Positions 36,201 through 42,027 of a DNA stretch of 64,000 nt are shown here, piece after piece (the first letter of the stretch is position 1; the number at the start of each line of letters is the position of its first letter). The notes under the pieces are model-generated. The model saw only the letters and a program-made list of their open reading frames with translations, was not told where the DNA came from and did not search any database. The stretch is from Gari tellinella (taxonomy: Eukaryota; Mollusca; Bivalvia; Cardiida; Psammobiidae): NCBI GenBank assembly GCA_922989275.2, contig OV277866.1:57527246-57591245 (forward strand), read 5' to 3'. The translations under genes were made by a program, and so were the position numbers.

Positions 36201-37463
36201 TTTGGTTATGGGGAGTTCCGTAAGACTTCAAATTTGAGACACTCTATATACAGTAAAGAAAACTTTATTCTTTCCCAATAAACGCATTACGCTAAAACTA
36301 TTATTTCTATTACAAACAATTTGGAGTCAGGTCAGACGCCGGGTCACCCGGCGTCTGATCAGGCTCCAAAGTGTTTGCCAACAAGATAAACATGAATTAT
36401 CAGAATTGTCCAAACATTGTACGTTGCTACGTATTAGTGCTTTGCGTTTGCGTTTCGTTTGAGTTTAAATGGGAAAGAATAACAGATTCTCCACTGTAAC
36501 TGCTGTACTTGTCATAAAATTTGAAATTATTGCTTTTGTCACATCATGGTTCTTTCGAGTCCTGTTTTCAAAAGTTACACAGTATTTTCAATGGTTAAAT
36601 GATTTTTTATATTTTTCCTAGTTGAGGAATCCAATGATAACCCAGCAGCCAGTGATACCAGCTCAACTCCTAATTCAGGATGTACTTCATTTGATACAAC
36701 AACAACAACATCCACCACAACTACGAGTACTACTACCGCTCCAACAACTACAACAACCACAAGCACTTCTACGACTTCTACTTCTACTCCAACCACAACC
36801 ACAACAACTCCTACCACAACCACAACAACTCCTACCACAACCACAACAACTCCCACCACAACCACAACAACTCCCACCACAACTACGACTACTTCTACGA
36901 CTACCTCTCCCACAACAACTAAAACTTCTCCCACTACATCTACGACTATCTCTCCAACGACAACGTCAACATCTCCTACCACTTCTACGACTACTTCTAC
37001 TACTCCTATCACTTCAACGATATCTTCCACTTCATCTATAGCTTCTCCCACGACTACGTCAACCACTACTTCCCCATCCACCTCTTCCACTACTACCTAC
37101 CCCACCACTACCACCCCTCCGCAAACATCGAATGCAACCGCATTATGTAACTGCAGCTGTTCAAACCTGAGACAATGGGTAAGTGCCTTGGTACTCAGTG
37201 ACTCGTTCAATAATCTGACTTTGGAACAAAAAGTGGAAGTTTTACAATTCCGGTTGAAACTTGATAAAAATCAGCTGTCATCAACTATTCGTAAGAAAAC
37301 AAGCGCCGTTGACAACCGAACTGAATCAAAGGCCGTCGGCAGTGTCGGAATAACCTTCTTGTGCGTTATGTTTATTCCAATCTTTATTTCAGACGCAGTC
37401 AGACTTTTAGCTTTTATGTACGAATATTCCAAGAAAGCATTTAAGTCTACGAATGGAATGTAA
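18148..37463 (+). CDS. Membrane C-type lectin-like / PAN / mucin receptor (5 coding exons)
   Basis: Coding parts are 18148-18202, 22286-22460, 24025-24251, 26575-26838 and 36622-37463. They total 1,563 nt, 520 codons plus stop, with donor and acceptor phases 1, 2, 1, 1 all agreeing. Domains by approximate residue: signal peptide 1-18, C-type lectin-like domain 20-150, PAN/apple-like domain 153-240, Thr/Ser/Pro stalk 268-412, Cys cluster CNCSC 416-420, transmembrane helix 482-505 and a 15-residue cytoplasmic tail. This predicts a type I surface protein with a glycosylated stalk, plausibly for recognition or adhesion. The lectin domain lacks EPN and QPD motifs, so Ca-dependent sugar binding is doubtful. 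Introns are filled with repeats, and the last one (9.8 kb) holds two LINEs. Ligand and function are inferred from domains only. Confidence 0.8.
18473..18717 (+). mobile_element. P1 MITE in lectin intron
   Basis: TTAA at 18469-18472 and 18718-18721. The long central hairpin pairs GCAGGTTGAAAGTAAAGCAG with CTGCTTTACTTTCAGCCTGC around GCGCCCTAAGGCGC. Confidence 0.85.
18722..19974. other. Intron DNA without recognised repeats
   Basis: No family match over about 1.25 kb. Short frames on both strands carry no signature. Confidence 0.35.
19975..20168. mobile_element. M2 MITE
   Basis: CAGTCGAAACTCGAT to GAGTTTCGACTG with TA on the right. The centre pairs CATATTTCAAAGTGAAAACG with CGTTTTAGCTTTGAAATATG around TGGCTTAGCCA. 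Confidence 0.75.
20169..20626. other. Intron DNA, nothing recognised
   Basis: AT-rich, no family match. Confidence 0.3.
20627..20860 (-). mobile_element. M3 end joined to a decayed M1 half
   Basis: TACAGTGCTCCCTCCCCACA starts M3, which is recognisable to about 20740. From about 20755 the CTGTCAAAAAGCTATTATTT stretch follows the right half of M1. The junction is not resolved. Confidence 0.45.
20869..20970 (+). mobile_element. P3-related fragment
   Basis: TTAACCCTTGCATGGTCAAA, then CCCCTTCACCGC and TGATGTCTGCAAGACACG. It shares the last block with 42028-42170. Confidence 0.4.
21025..21270 (-). mobile_element. M1 MITE
   Basis: TA flanks at 21023-21024 and 21271-21272. Both ends and the hairpin are intact. 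Confidence 0.85.
21283..21757. mobile_element. Unclassified 475-bp element with 16-bp inverted ends
   Basis: AGGGATAACGTGTAAT at the left and ATTACACGTAATCCCT at the right match at 15 of 16 positions when inverted. Further inverted motifs lie inside (GAGATTACGCGTAATCCCTG; GTGAAATCACTGATTTTTCT). No target-site duplication found and no second copy in the window. Confidence 0.5.
21758..22285. other. Intron DNA, nothing recognised
   Basis: A 71-codon frame at 21906-22121 has no signature. Confidence 0.3.
22286..22460 (+). CDS. Lectin gene, exon for first half of the C-type lectin-like domain
   Basis: Acceptor ATTGTTTCAG, donor GTAAGT. Enters in phase 1 and leaves in phase 2. The translation contains SWNDAQAICRSISGTLYTED, the standard W..A...C...G..L pattern of the lectin fold's first helices and strands. 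Confidence 0.8.
22488..22722 (+). mobile_element. M1 MITE 28 bp after a splice donor
   Basis: TA flanks at 22486-22487 and 22723-22724. Left end CAGTCGAGAAAACG. The hairpin keeps its tip with a GTGT change. Confidence 0.8.
22746..22890 (-). mobile_element. M1 left half
   Basis: CAGTGGAAAATACGTTATTA then AATGCAAACGTAACGC. It stops after GAAGAAAACAGTTAGAAAC, within the hairpin arm. Confidence 0.55.
22980..23223 (+). mobile_element. P1 MITE
   Basis: TTAA at 22976-22979 and 23224-23227. The hairpin is intact around GCGCCATGTGGCGC. About 90% like the copy at 18473 by eye. Confidence 0.85.
23337..23533 (+). mobile_element. P3 MITE
   Basis: CCCATTCACTGCCATGAC to GGCAGTGGAAGGG, TTAA on the right (23534-23537). 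Hairpin tip GATGCCGCGTTACGCGGCGT. Confidence 0.8.
23606..23844 (+). mobile_element. P2 MITE
   Basis: CCATTTACGCCCAGAGG to CACAAATGGG. Hairpin AGTAGACTCTGATCAGACAC pairs with GTCTGATCATAGTCTACACT. Flanks are decayed TTAA (TTTA, TTAC). Confidence 0.75.
24025..24251 (+). CDS. Lectin gene, exon for second half of the C-type lectin-like domain
   Basis: Acceptor TTTTAATTTCAG, donor GTACGT. Enters in phase 2 and leaves in phase 1. Key residues: CWLGL early on, then QCVNV, SHWHTKDC and FICE, giving the conserved cysteines of the long-loop region. The usual EPN/QPD triplet is replaced by PTDGAS, and the WND site reads WHT. Confidence 0.85.
24314..24559 (+). mobile_element. M1 MITE 63 bp after a splice donor
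   Basis: TA at 24312-24313 and 24560-24561. Both ends intact; arm ACAGCTTGGAGCCTGATCAG. Confidence 0.85.
24632..24938 (+). mobile_element. M3 MITE with half hairpin
   Basis: CAAGCGCTCCCTCTCTACAA to GGGAGAGAGTACTG then TA. The left hairpin arm and tip are deleted, leaving GGCGTCTGATCTGAATTCAG. Confidence 0.75.
24939..25957. other. Intron DNA with two lone decayed hairpins
   Basis: Hairpins at 25297-25367 (GGGATCCTGATGAGACGC ... CGTTTGC) and 25445-25510 (GCAAACAGTGTGGATCCAGA with no clear partner). The rest is unassigned. Confidence 0.35.
25958..26302 (+). mobile_element. M3 MITE
   Basis: AATGCTTCCTCTCTACAACA to AAAGAGGGTATTTTA. Hairpin GGTTTAAATCCAGATCAGAC ... TCTAGAGTCAAGTTG. Its last bases merge with the TTAA of the P4 that follows. 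Confidence 0.65.
26304..26544 (+). mobile_element. P4 MITE ending 30 bp before a splice acceptor
   Basis: TTAA at 26300-26303, right flank decayed (TTGAA). Hairpin GTGAAGACCCAGATCAGAGG pairs with CCTCTGATCAGGGTCTTCAC around GCTCCGAAAGGAGC. The right end TTCAGGGAGGAAAG lies just upstream of the exon at 26575. Confidence 0.8.
26575..26838 (+). CDS. Lectin gene, PAN/apple-like domain exon
   Basis: Acceptor AAAAATTGTAG, donor GTAAGT, phase 1 in and out. Cysteines occur in EC, SCKRAC, NCWAL, NNCVLF and KECYG; the SC...AC / NCWA / CVLF spacing is that of PAN/apple modules, which mediate protein or sugar contacts. The fold is assigned from pattern only. Confidence 0.75.
27041..27232 (-). mobile_element. 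LINE 3' tail fragment
   Basis: GAATGAATGAATGAATGAAC then GACTTTATTTTACGAGGG and AT-rich sequence, as expected for a LINE 3' end in reverse. Confidence 0.45.
27233..27463 (+). mobile_element. P4 MITE, decayed
   Basis: GCAAACAGAGAAGACTCAAA ... GGGTCTCCACTGTCTC hairpin and right end ACAGGGGGGAAAG before TTAA (27464-27467). Confidence 0.6.
27606..27672. repeat. Lone hairpin
   Basis: CAAACAGTTTGTATCCAAAC pairs with TTATGGATCCAAACTTTG. No element ends identified. Confidence 0.4.
27673..28530. other. Intron DNA, nothing recognised
   Basis: A short perfect hairpin GAATCGTCTC / GAGACGATTC lies at 28280-28303. The frames at 27810-28070 and 28125-28319 have no signature. Confidence 0.3.
28531..28595. 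repeat. Lone hairpin, M1-like
   Basis: ACAGTTTGAAGGCAGATTGG pairs with CTGATAAGGCTCCATGCAG. Tip CACTGAGTAACTCGGCG. Confidence 0.4.
28642..28749 (+). repeat. 54-bp unit in two tandem copies
   Basis: AATCATGGTAACGATATTGA is repeated exactly 54 bp later. The two units differ only near their ends. Confidence 0.85.
28847..31843 (-). CDS. LINE ORF2: endonuclease and reverse transcriptase
   Basis: Open for 998 codons from just after the TAG at 31844-31846 to the stop at 28847. The APE-type endonuclease shows HLNIQG, SETKL, LLLGDFN and LGLSDH. The reverse transcriptase shows FRKHHSCETALVHL, MVDFKKAFD, CGVPQGSILGPLLF and MYADDT, followed by a thumb/C-terminal region. All catalytic motifs are present. 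No ATG occurs between the TAG and the endonuclease start; the usual start would be expected there, so translation may depend on passing the TAG or on reinitiation. A CX2C-type cysteine stretch precedes the endonuclease (CSKCRSKYCLCKK). Confidence 0.85.
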   Translation of the reverse strand, partial: GRGNDAVLELPNNSYSLEICSKCRSKYCLCKKAEKGSRNTHSTLTPSIQCLGLEGNGLIIGHLNIQGLSSKFDDLQILLSCNKIDIFGISETKLSDIHPTPSFSLRNFQLPFRKDRPDNRGGGILIYVRDNIHCTRREDLECPDLESIWIEIKQPKSKPFLLCILYRHPEARSSWKDSFETNIENAQTEDKELLLLGDFNKDLNNGRVNYDWLNFTSSLGLTQLINSSTRECCNSETLIDHVYSDNFQNVSSTSVPKLGLSDHYPIFCSRKINCKNIKMNHYSIKYRSFKNFKEREFLEDINNVNWTSLIQDSDVNESLHSFMNTFSSIIDKHVPIRIHRVKKAHQPDWLNGDIMDAMKDRDKFKARKDMNNFRIYRSKVSHLINIAKKSNYERKIAEGQNDPSTIWKLFKEFRTPNQDRSSIRTLTVNGEEINNSEKISDFFNTFFTNIASNLKEPIPFSDFSEVKHFVSNRVPAPMFFNIPFINKAKVQKMLSNLDVSKSTGLDEIGPRLLKLSASIINPIIHQILNQSISQNTFPNIWKSAKVNPLFKSGSKHDVNNYRPISVLPTLSKILEKHVHDSFITYLNHYNLIVQTQSGFRKHHSCETALVHLIDKWLKALNDGYVVGVIMVDFKKAFDLVDHNILLKKLKIYKCSAKAIQWFKSYLYGRRQRVNINGVMSSEQEITCGVPQGSILGPLLFLIFINDLPLITSNTTCSTDMYADDTTLCDIHRSKQTVEINLQNCLNLLETWCTANGMVLNTQKTKVLMITTPQRRARLSEKSLSLRFKNLELNSSKGEKLLGVYINENLKWDEHVLKVKKKISTNLWLLSRIKFYLPLHARILYYKSYIQPHLDFCNVVWGGTNNTNLYKLCILQKRACKTIFGIEYTNVSSAMEKMNCLTLNEKIILQKAKFMYKVSSGLVPGYISNMFDREQKLYAYLRSSSRYNYNIPRPRIEQFKESISYSGTSMWKKIPDSIRDMHTLDSFTTHFIRWLKSQN
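31844..32608 (-). CDS. LINE ORF1: SGNH esterase-like with two CCHC knuckles
   Basis: 254 codons. SGNH blocks are visible: TVGSSIINKV (block I serine), YVGGNDIANQ (block III) and NDMIHPSSSG (block V histidine). At the C terminus two knuckles of form CX2CX4HX4C appear: CMKCGETNHETFSC and CWSCGKNGHKQGRC. Esterase-type ORF1 proteins are known in CR1-like elements, where they bind RNA or membranes. No ATG begins this frame and a stop lies just upstream, so the N terminus is probably lost by 5' truncation. It ends at TAG, in frame with ORF2. Confidence 0.75.
   Translation of the reverse strand: MSFENDRNIEKCSLHTVGSSIINKVNPKGLKFNIHKHCKPGATIKSLLAEVQLFNISMFDTIIVYVGGNDIANQTDMELIEEHYDQFVAVLKVANPSVRVILCKIAPRYDTDVNPINDIIERLCAHHGIDFIDIFSAFHDQKGLICMRYLNQNDMIHPSSSGVKRILGTINNTIEIVKDFNTVVFVPTSARRQGGHFFRSDPSRHLVNISQSSRKCMKCGETNHETFSCRHRSPVTCWSCGKNGHKQGRCWTMA
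32632..32749 (+). mobile_element. M1 MITE lacking its centre
   Basis: Both ends present (CAGAGGAGAAAGCGTTATTC; AACTTTTTTCCACTG), but most of the hairpin and right interior is deleted, leaving 118 bp. Confidence 0.75.
32750..33084. other. Intron DNA, nothing recognised
   Basis: No family match. Confidence 0.3.
33085..35276 (+). pseudogene. Second LINE, decayed reverse transcriptase
   Basis: RT motifs in order: MVLLDLQKAFDTV (33095), VPHG followed by TAA then ILGPLLF (about 33525-33560), and YADDTCIL (33613). C-terminal pieces continue to a stop at 34488. One stop inside the PQG motif and at least two frameshifts (about 33780 and 33935) disable it. The 3' UTR runs to an AATC repeat tail at 35253-35270. 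It is 5'-truncated near 33085 and interrupted by P1. The sequence is clearly different from the element at 28790, so it belongs to another family. Confidence 0.8.
33153..33396 (+). mobile_element. P1 MITE inserted in the reverse transcriptase
   Basis: TTAA at 33149-33152 and 33397-33400. Removing the element with one TTAA restores the RT frame exactly across DTVGHKILL to MKLEALGL, which proves the insertion boundary. Confidence 0.9.
35365..35495 (-). mobile_element. P3-like half element
   Basis: GATCTGGATCCAAACTGTTT, TTTACTTAAAGAATG, GCAGACGACAATTTC and AAGGGTTAA, in the order of one P3 half. Confidence 0.45.
35640..35860. repeat. Probable old repeat plus TG microsatellite
   Basis: GC-rich patch GGTTGGGCGCCCCTAAACCC then GACCGTACCAAGGCGGGC. 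A TG repeat of about 25 bases lies at 35833-35858. The element type is not identified. Confidence 0.35.
36055..36165 (-). mobile_element. M1 fragment
   Basis: GCAAACAGTTTAAAGCCTGG, then ATACGCGTTTATTG. The termini are missing. Confidence 0.45.
36251..36496 (+). mobile_element. M1 MITE 125 bp before the last lectin exon
   Basis: TA flanks. CAGTAAAGAAAACTTTATTC to AACAGATTCTCCACTG. Hairpin tip GACGCCGGGTCACCCGGCGT. Confidence 0.85.
36622..37463 (+). CDS. Lectin gene, last exon (mucin stalk, TM, tail)
   Basis: Acceptor ATTTTTCCTAG, phase 1. About 145 residues of Thr/Ser/Pro follow, including a near-perfect repeated PTTTTTT unit (about 36780-36880), so dense O-glycosylation is likely. Then CNCSC, a region with RKKTSAVDNRTES, the hydrophobic span VGITFLCVMFIPIFISDAV and a short tail ending in stop at 37461. 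A donor-like GGGTAAGT at 37178 is apparently not used, because the frame continues into the membrane span. The RK.SA.D.R...G..G block before the helix is one I have seen in other bivalve membrane proteins (from memory, unverified). Confidence 0.8.
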
Positions 37464-37472
37464 TCATGTACA

Positions 37473-37880
37473 CAGTCGATCTTCGATATCTGTAAGTCGC
37501 TCAATGTCAACATTCCGGTATTTCTACAAATGCTCATTAGTTTAAGCTCGGTTAACTCTTTCCTCCCTGAACCTTTAAATGGACAATTCAAGTTTCCATT
37601 TAAGTCTAGTCCAATTCTAACTTTTAAGAGTTGTTTTTATCAATGTTTGGCATTATGACAAACAGTGAAGACCCTGATCAGAGGGCTCCTTTAGGAGCCG
37701 TCTGATCTGGGTCTTCGCTGTTTGCATAGGACAAGTGTACTTTTCACATGTACACAGTTTGCAAAGGACGTCAATATGCGGGACTATGGTTCAAAGGGTT
37801 AAGTCGAAGATATCCAATTTTCAAAATCAAAACGCTTTTGACAGTTGTTTGTTTTTGATGATAGAGATTGTAGTCACCGA
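37473..37880. mobile_element. M2 MITE split by P4
   Basis: Starts CAGTCGATCTTCGATATC ten bases after the lectin stop codon. P4 sits at its CTCGG-TTAA-GTCGA site, after which M2-like sequence resumes (GAAGATATCCAATTTTCAAA). Confidence 0.55.
37556..37798 (-). mobile_element. P4 MITE nested in M2
   Basis: TTAA at 37552-37555 and 37799-37802. Ends CTCTTTCCTCCCTGAACC and GTTCAAAGGG. Hairpin AGTGAAGACCCTGATCAGAG around GGCTCCTTTAGGAGCC. Confidence 0.85.
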
Positions 37881-37964
37881 AATTGTCCGACGTAAGTATT
37901 TAAGTATTAGTAGTGAAACAATAATTAATTTTAACTCTGTAACAGGTGTACCTTCCACTAAGCC

Positions 37965-38396
37965 GGGTGAGAGATATCAAAGTTCGACTGATGTTTATCC
38001 TCGTTATCTTAAACTCGATCATGTCGAGTTACCCGTATCTCAAAGGTAAAACGCGGCTAAGACAAGTTTAAAATTTAAAGTATGGGAATTTCTAAGATCA
38101 ACTGGAGAAAACCAGTGGAGAAGACGTTATTATTTCCCAATAAACGCGTTTGGGCTAAAACTATCATATCCATTGCAAACAATTTTGAGCCTAATCAGAC
38201 GCCGGGTAAACCGGCGTCTGATCAGGCCCCAATCTGTTTGCCATCCACATCAAATAAATATTCAGAATATTAAAATGTTGTCCGTGTCTACGATTAATTG
38301 CCTTTCGTTTACGTTTCGTTTGCGTTTAAACGGGAAAGATTAACGTCTTCCCCACTGTACGGGTAAGTTCAGGGTTCGAGATATCGAATATAGACT
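37965..38396. mobile_element. M2 MITE, decayed, split by M1
   Basis: GAGATATCAAAGTTCGACTG ... CAAAGGTAAAACGCGGC, then after M1 GGGTTCGAGATATCGAATAT and AGACTG. Confidence 0.5.
38113..38357 (+). mobile_element. M1 MITE
   Basis: CAGTGGAGAAGACGTTATTA to ACGTCTTCCCCACTG. Hairpin tip GACGCCGGGTAAACCGGCGT. Confidence 0.8.
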
Positions 38397-38447
38397 GTAA
38401 TTGCAAACATACAATAATGTACGTGAATCTAGCTGTAATTATATCGA

Positions 38448-38652
38448 TAAGTAGAAGTTGTAATGCTTTTCCATTTAAACGCATACGGAACCGAAAGGCA
38501 ATGCACTAAAATGTAGAATATTACATTTTCTTGACATATTTTCACGTTTATTTTAATCTAAGTGTCAAACAGTTTGGGGCCAGATCAGATGCCGGGTCTT
38601 AAGGCTTTAGAGTAAACGCGTTTATTGGGAAATAATAACGTCTTCTCCACTG
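38448..38652 (-). mobile_element. M1 MITE, decayed
   Basis: The interior from TTCCATTTAAACGCATACGG is recognisable. The hairpin is cut short after CAGATCAGATGCCGGG. Right end AACGTCTTCTCCACTG. Confidence 0.6.
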
Positions 38653-38760
38653 TAACAATTAAGTATGTGAAAAGTTGTTATTATCAATCAGTTATTTTAA
38701 CCCATTTACATGTATACCCAGTGGATTCTTCCATGTTTATATATTGGATTAGTCCATTTT

Positions 38761-40171
38761 AGCTCACCTGAGCCGAAGGCTCAGGATGAGCTATTGTGAT
38801 ACCATTCCGTCCGTCGTCCGGTGTCCGTCGTACGTCGTACGTTCACATTTTTAAACAACATCTCCTCTGAAACCACTGACCTGATTTCAACCAAACTTTG
38901 TCAAAAGCATCAGTGACAAGGGGGAACGAAATCTTGTTCAAAGATTTTGGCTAGAGTTATTCCCCTTGCTGTAGGACCAGGTTTTCTAACATGACCGTAT
39001 AGACAACTTTTAATGCATAAGAAATTCTTAAAAAATCTTCTTCTCAGAAACCCAAAGGCCCAGACCTTTGATATTTGGAAAGTATCATTACCTAATGATC
39101 TTCTAGCAAGCTTGTTCAAATTTTGACCCTGGGGCCAAACATGACCCCGCCCTGGGGCTTATCAGTTTTTCTTAGGAAAACCTTAAAAAATCTTCTTCTC
39201 AGAAACTGTATGACCTAGATCATTAATATTTGACATATAGCTTTGCCTTATGGTCCTCTACCAAGTTTGTTCAAATTTTGACCCCCGGGTCAAAAATGGC
39301 CCCACCCCGGGGCTTATCAGTTTAACATTGACTTATATAGGAAAACCTTTAAAAATCTTCTTTTCTGAAACTGTAAGGCCCAGATCATTTATATTTGACA
39401 TGTAGCTTTGCCTTGTAGTCCTCTACCAAAGTTGTTCAAATAATGACCCCCGGGTCAAAATTGGCCCCGCCCTTGGGGCTTATCAGTTTTACAAAAACTT
39501 ATATAGGAAAACCTTTACAAATCTTATTCTCTGAAACTGTAAGGCCCAGATCTTTAATATTTCACATATAGCTTTGCCGTGTGGTCCTCCACCAAGATTG
39601 TTCAAATTATGACCCCCAAGCCAAATATGGCCACGCCCTGGGCTTATCAGTTTTTCATAGGAAAATATCTTCTCCTCTGAAACTGTAAGGCCCATATCAT
39701 TTATATTTGACATGTAGCTTTGCCCTATGGTCCTCTACCGAGAATGTTCAAATTATTACCCCTGGATCAAATTTTGCCCCGCCCCGCGGCTTATCAGTTT
39801 TACATTGACTTATATAGGAAAACCTTTAAAAATCTTCTTTTCTAAAACTGTAAGGCTCAGATCTTTGATATTTGACATATAGCTTTGCCTTTTGGTTCTC
39901 TACCAAGTGTGTTCAAATTATGACACCCGGGCCAAAATTGGCCCCATCCAGGGGCTTATCAGTTTTTATAGGAACACCTTTAAAAATCTTCTTCTCTTAA
40001 ACCATAAGGCCCAGATCATTAATATCTGACATGTAGCTTCACATTGTGGTCCTCTACCAAGATCAAATTATTGCACCTGGGTCATAGCTATATCAAAATG
40101 TTGTCTTGCCCAGTCATATTCTATGGTATAGTGTCCTCAGGTGAGCGAAATATGACCCTCTGGGTCTCTTG
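38761..40171 (+). mobile_element. S1 element (AGCTCACCTGAG type) nested in P2
   Basis: Begins AGCTCACCTGAGCCGAAGGC and ends TGACCCTCTGGGTCTCTTG. CTCACCTGAG near the left end is inverted as CTCAGGTGAG at about 40137-40146. No coding capacity. I recall the same start in many mollusc genomes, where it is a common non-autonomous repeat. Confidence 0.7.
39030..40085 (+). repeat. Seven tandem units of about 150-165 bp inside S1
   Basis: Units begin near 39030, 39185, 39350, 39515, 39668, 39826 and 39980. Each reads AAATCTTCTTCTC, GAAACTGTAAGGCCCAGATC, TTTGACATGTAGCTTTGCC, GGTCCTCTACCAAG, TTGTTCAAATT, GACCCCCGGGTC, GGGGCTTATCAGTTTT, with mismatches. Confidence 0.85.
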
Positions 40172-40429
40172 TTTTATCAAAGGGATGTCTGGTCAAAATT
40201 TTAATTTTAATTTTGTTTTATATTGAAGTTCCTATCATCGAACAGTGTAGACTCTGATCAGACGCCGCATAATGCGGCGTCTGATCAGAGTCTACACTGT
40301 TTGCCTATGTCCCATTAATGGGATCGTTGGCACAAATGGATTAACTGTTAAGTTTTAAGATATCGCAAGATGCTCACCGAATCACCTCTTGCATATTTTA
40401 TATACTTTTACAAAACATGTCAAGTTTAA

Positions 40430-40498
40430 CAGTTTATTGATTTGTGTTTGTGTTCAGTTATATTTCAAAGGGAAATAACCACGTCATATCCACTGTAC
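40430..40498. mobile_element. M1 end fragment
   Basis: AAAGGGAAATAACCACGTCA then TATCCACTGTA. Only one end is recognisable. Confidence 0.4.
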
Positions 40499-40785
40499 CT
40501 GCGTCACCAAGCGTTGCAGTGAGTGATTCAACTCCCTTATTGACTTTCGAATTGTTAAGTTGTTTATGCTTTTGTTTTATTTTTATTTTTTATTAAAATA
40601 GGAACTGCTATGTGTCACACTTTTATATCATTTTCTGTAAAACGTTATCAGGGGACTCGTAATACGGTTCAAATACATGTATGGATTTGAATGAAACATT
40701 AGGACAACGGAGCGGTCAGTGAGAATTTATTTTTGAACTCATCTTTTGCAGGAAAGATATGTATATTTATCTAGACTCTAATTAA

Positions 40786-41736
40786 CCCATTTGCGCCTAG
40801 TGGATTCTACCATGATCATATATGGGATTCATTTTCGTGTTTTATGCCCCCGGCATTTGTGGTTGTGGCAGCATACTGATTGTCCTGTCCGTCCGTCCAC
40901 CCGTCCATCCGTCCGTCCGAGTGCGCGAAAGGTCAATTGTTGGGTATGGAGAACAATTGAAAACAATAGAATTCCATTCATTCCGTTGTGTATTATTGGG
41001 TATTTCGTGTATTGTTGGGTACATTATACTTTTAAACAAAAGAAAAGTCCAACAAGTGTCCAAATGGAAGAATGTCCATGCATTCGTCCGTAACAGGTTC
41101 ACTAGATTTTACAATTTCGTCTAGCACTTATACCACTTACTCAAATGGATTTATAAAGTTGTTGCCTTGGGACAATCTCAAACCATCAATATCACCCAAC
41201 CTTAAGTTTCACCTTGACTTTGGTCCACTTTGGACTTTGAATATTGTAAATGGGCCTTTTCTTGGATATATATTTTACCGTTTCGTCTAGCGTCAACATG
41301 GCTTTCTTAAATACTAAGATACTTATACAGTTCTTGTGTTGTACCATTGTCAATATACCAATATCACCCGTTCATGAGTTTGACCTGGAATATTATTGGT
41401 TAACTAGATTTTACCGTTTCATCTTTGGTCAACACTACTGACCACAATGCTTTTATACATATACAGATGTTGTCTTGGACCAATACCAATTCATCCATAT
41501 TACCCAACGTCAATTTATCCTTGACTTTGACCTAATTTTGACTTGACAAATGATTAGGAGTATAGTGTCAAATCTGTTACCGGGGGCATAAGCGTTTATT
41601 GAACGCGTAGTCTTGTTTTATATTGAAATTCCTATATTCAAACAGTGTAGACTCTGTTCAGACGCCGCATTATGCAGCACGTGATCAGAATGTGCAATGT
41701 TTGCGTATGTCCCTTGGGACGATAGGCACAAATGGG
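40786..41736 (+). mobile_element. P2 MITE enlarged by S2
   Basis: TTAA at 40782-40785; right flank TTGA. P2 breaks after TATGGGATTCATTTTCGTG and resumes at CTTGTTTTATATTGAAATTC. Hairpin mutated (GCCGCATTATGCAGCACG). Confidence 0.75.
40842..41591 (+). mobile_element. S2 element (TTATGCCCCCGG type) nested in P2
   Basis: Inverted ends TTATGCCCCCGG and CCGGGGGCATAA. A GTCC-rich minisatellite at 40885-40920 follows the left end. No coding capacity. I recall this end sequence from repeats widespread in molluscs. Confidence 0.65.
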
Positions 41737-41767
41737 TTGAAAAGGCGGTATTTTACACTCATTGTTA

Positions 41768-42013
41768 CAGTGGAGAATCTGTTATTCTTTCCCGTTTAAA
41801 CGCAAACGTACGCAAACGCAAAGCACTAAAACGTAGAAAAGAACAATTTTTGGACAATTCTGATATTTCATGTTTATCTTGGTGGCAAACAGTTTGGAGC
41901 CTGATCAGACGCCGGGTTACCCGGCGTCTGATCTGGCTCCAAACTGTTTGCACTGCAAATAATAGTTTTAGCGTAAACTCGTTTATTTGGAAAGAATAAC
42001 AGATTCTCCACTG
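41768..42013 (-). mobile_element. M1 MITE
   Basis: TA on both sides, ends and hairpin intact. Confidence 0.85.
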
Positions 42014-42027
42014 TATAGTATAAACTT

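Larger units (their letters stand above)
38701..40340 (+). mobile_element. P2 MITE enlarged by S1
   Basis: TTAA at 38697-38700 and 40341-40344. The P2 sequence breaks at AGTCCATTTT and resumes at TTTTATCAAAGGGATGTCTG. Perfect hairpin CAGTGTAGACTCTGATCAGA with tip CGCCGCATAATGCGGCG. Confidence 0.85.

Noticed and set aside
36575..37090. Antisense 171-codon frame of Val/Gly repeats and a Gln/Leu/Pro frame (36622-37041) over the mucin exon
   Set aside because: Both are shadows of the Thr-rich ACC/ACA/ACT repeat. The phase-matched sense frame continues to a TM helix and explains the region.
37179..37187. Splice donor GTAAGT ending the mucin exon early
   Set aside because: The open frame continues for 94 codons into a clear membrane span and tail before a stop. 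Use of the donor would need an alternative last exon, none of which was found in the flanking 8 kb.
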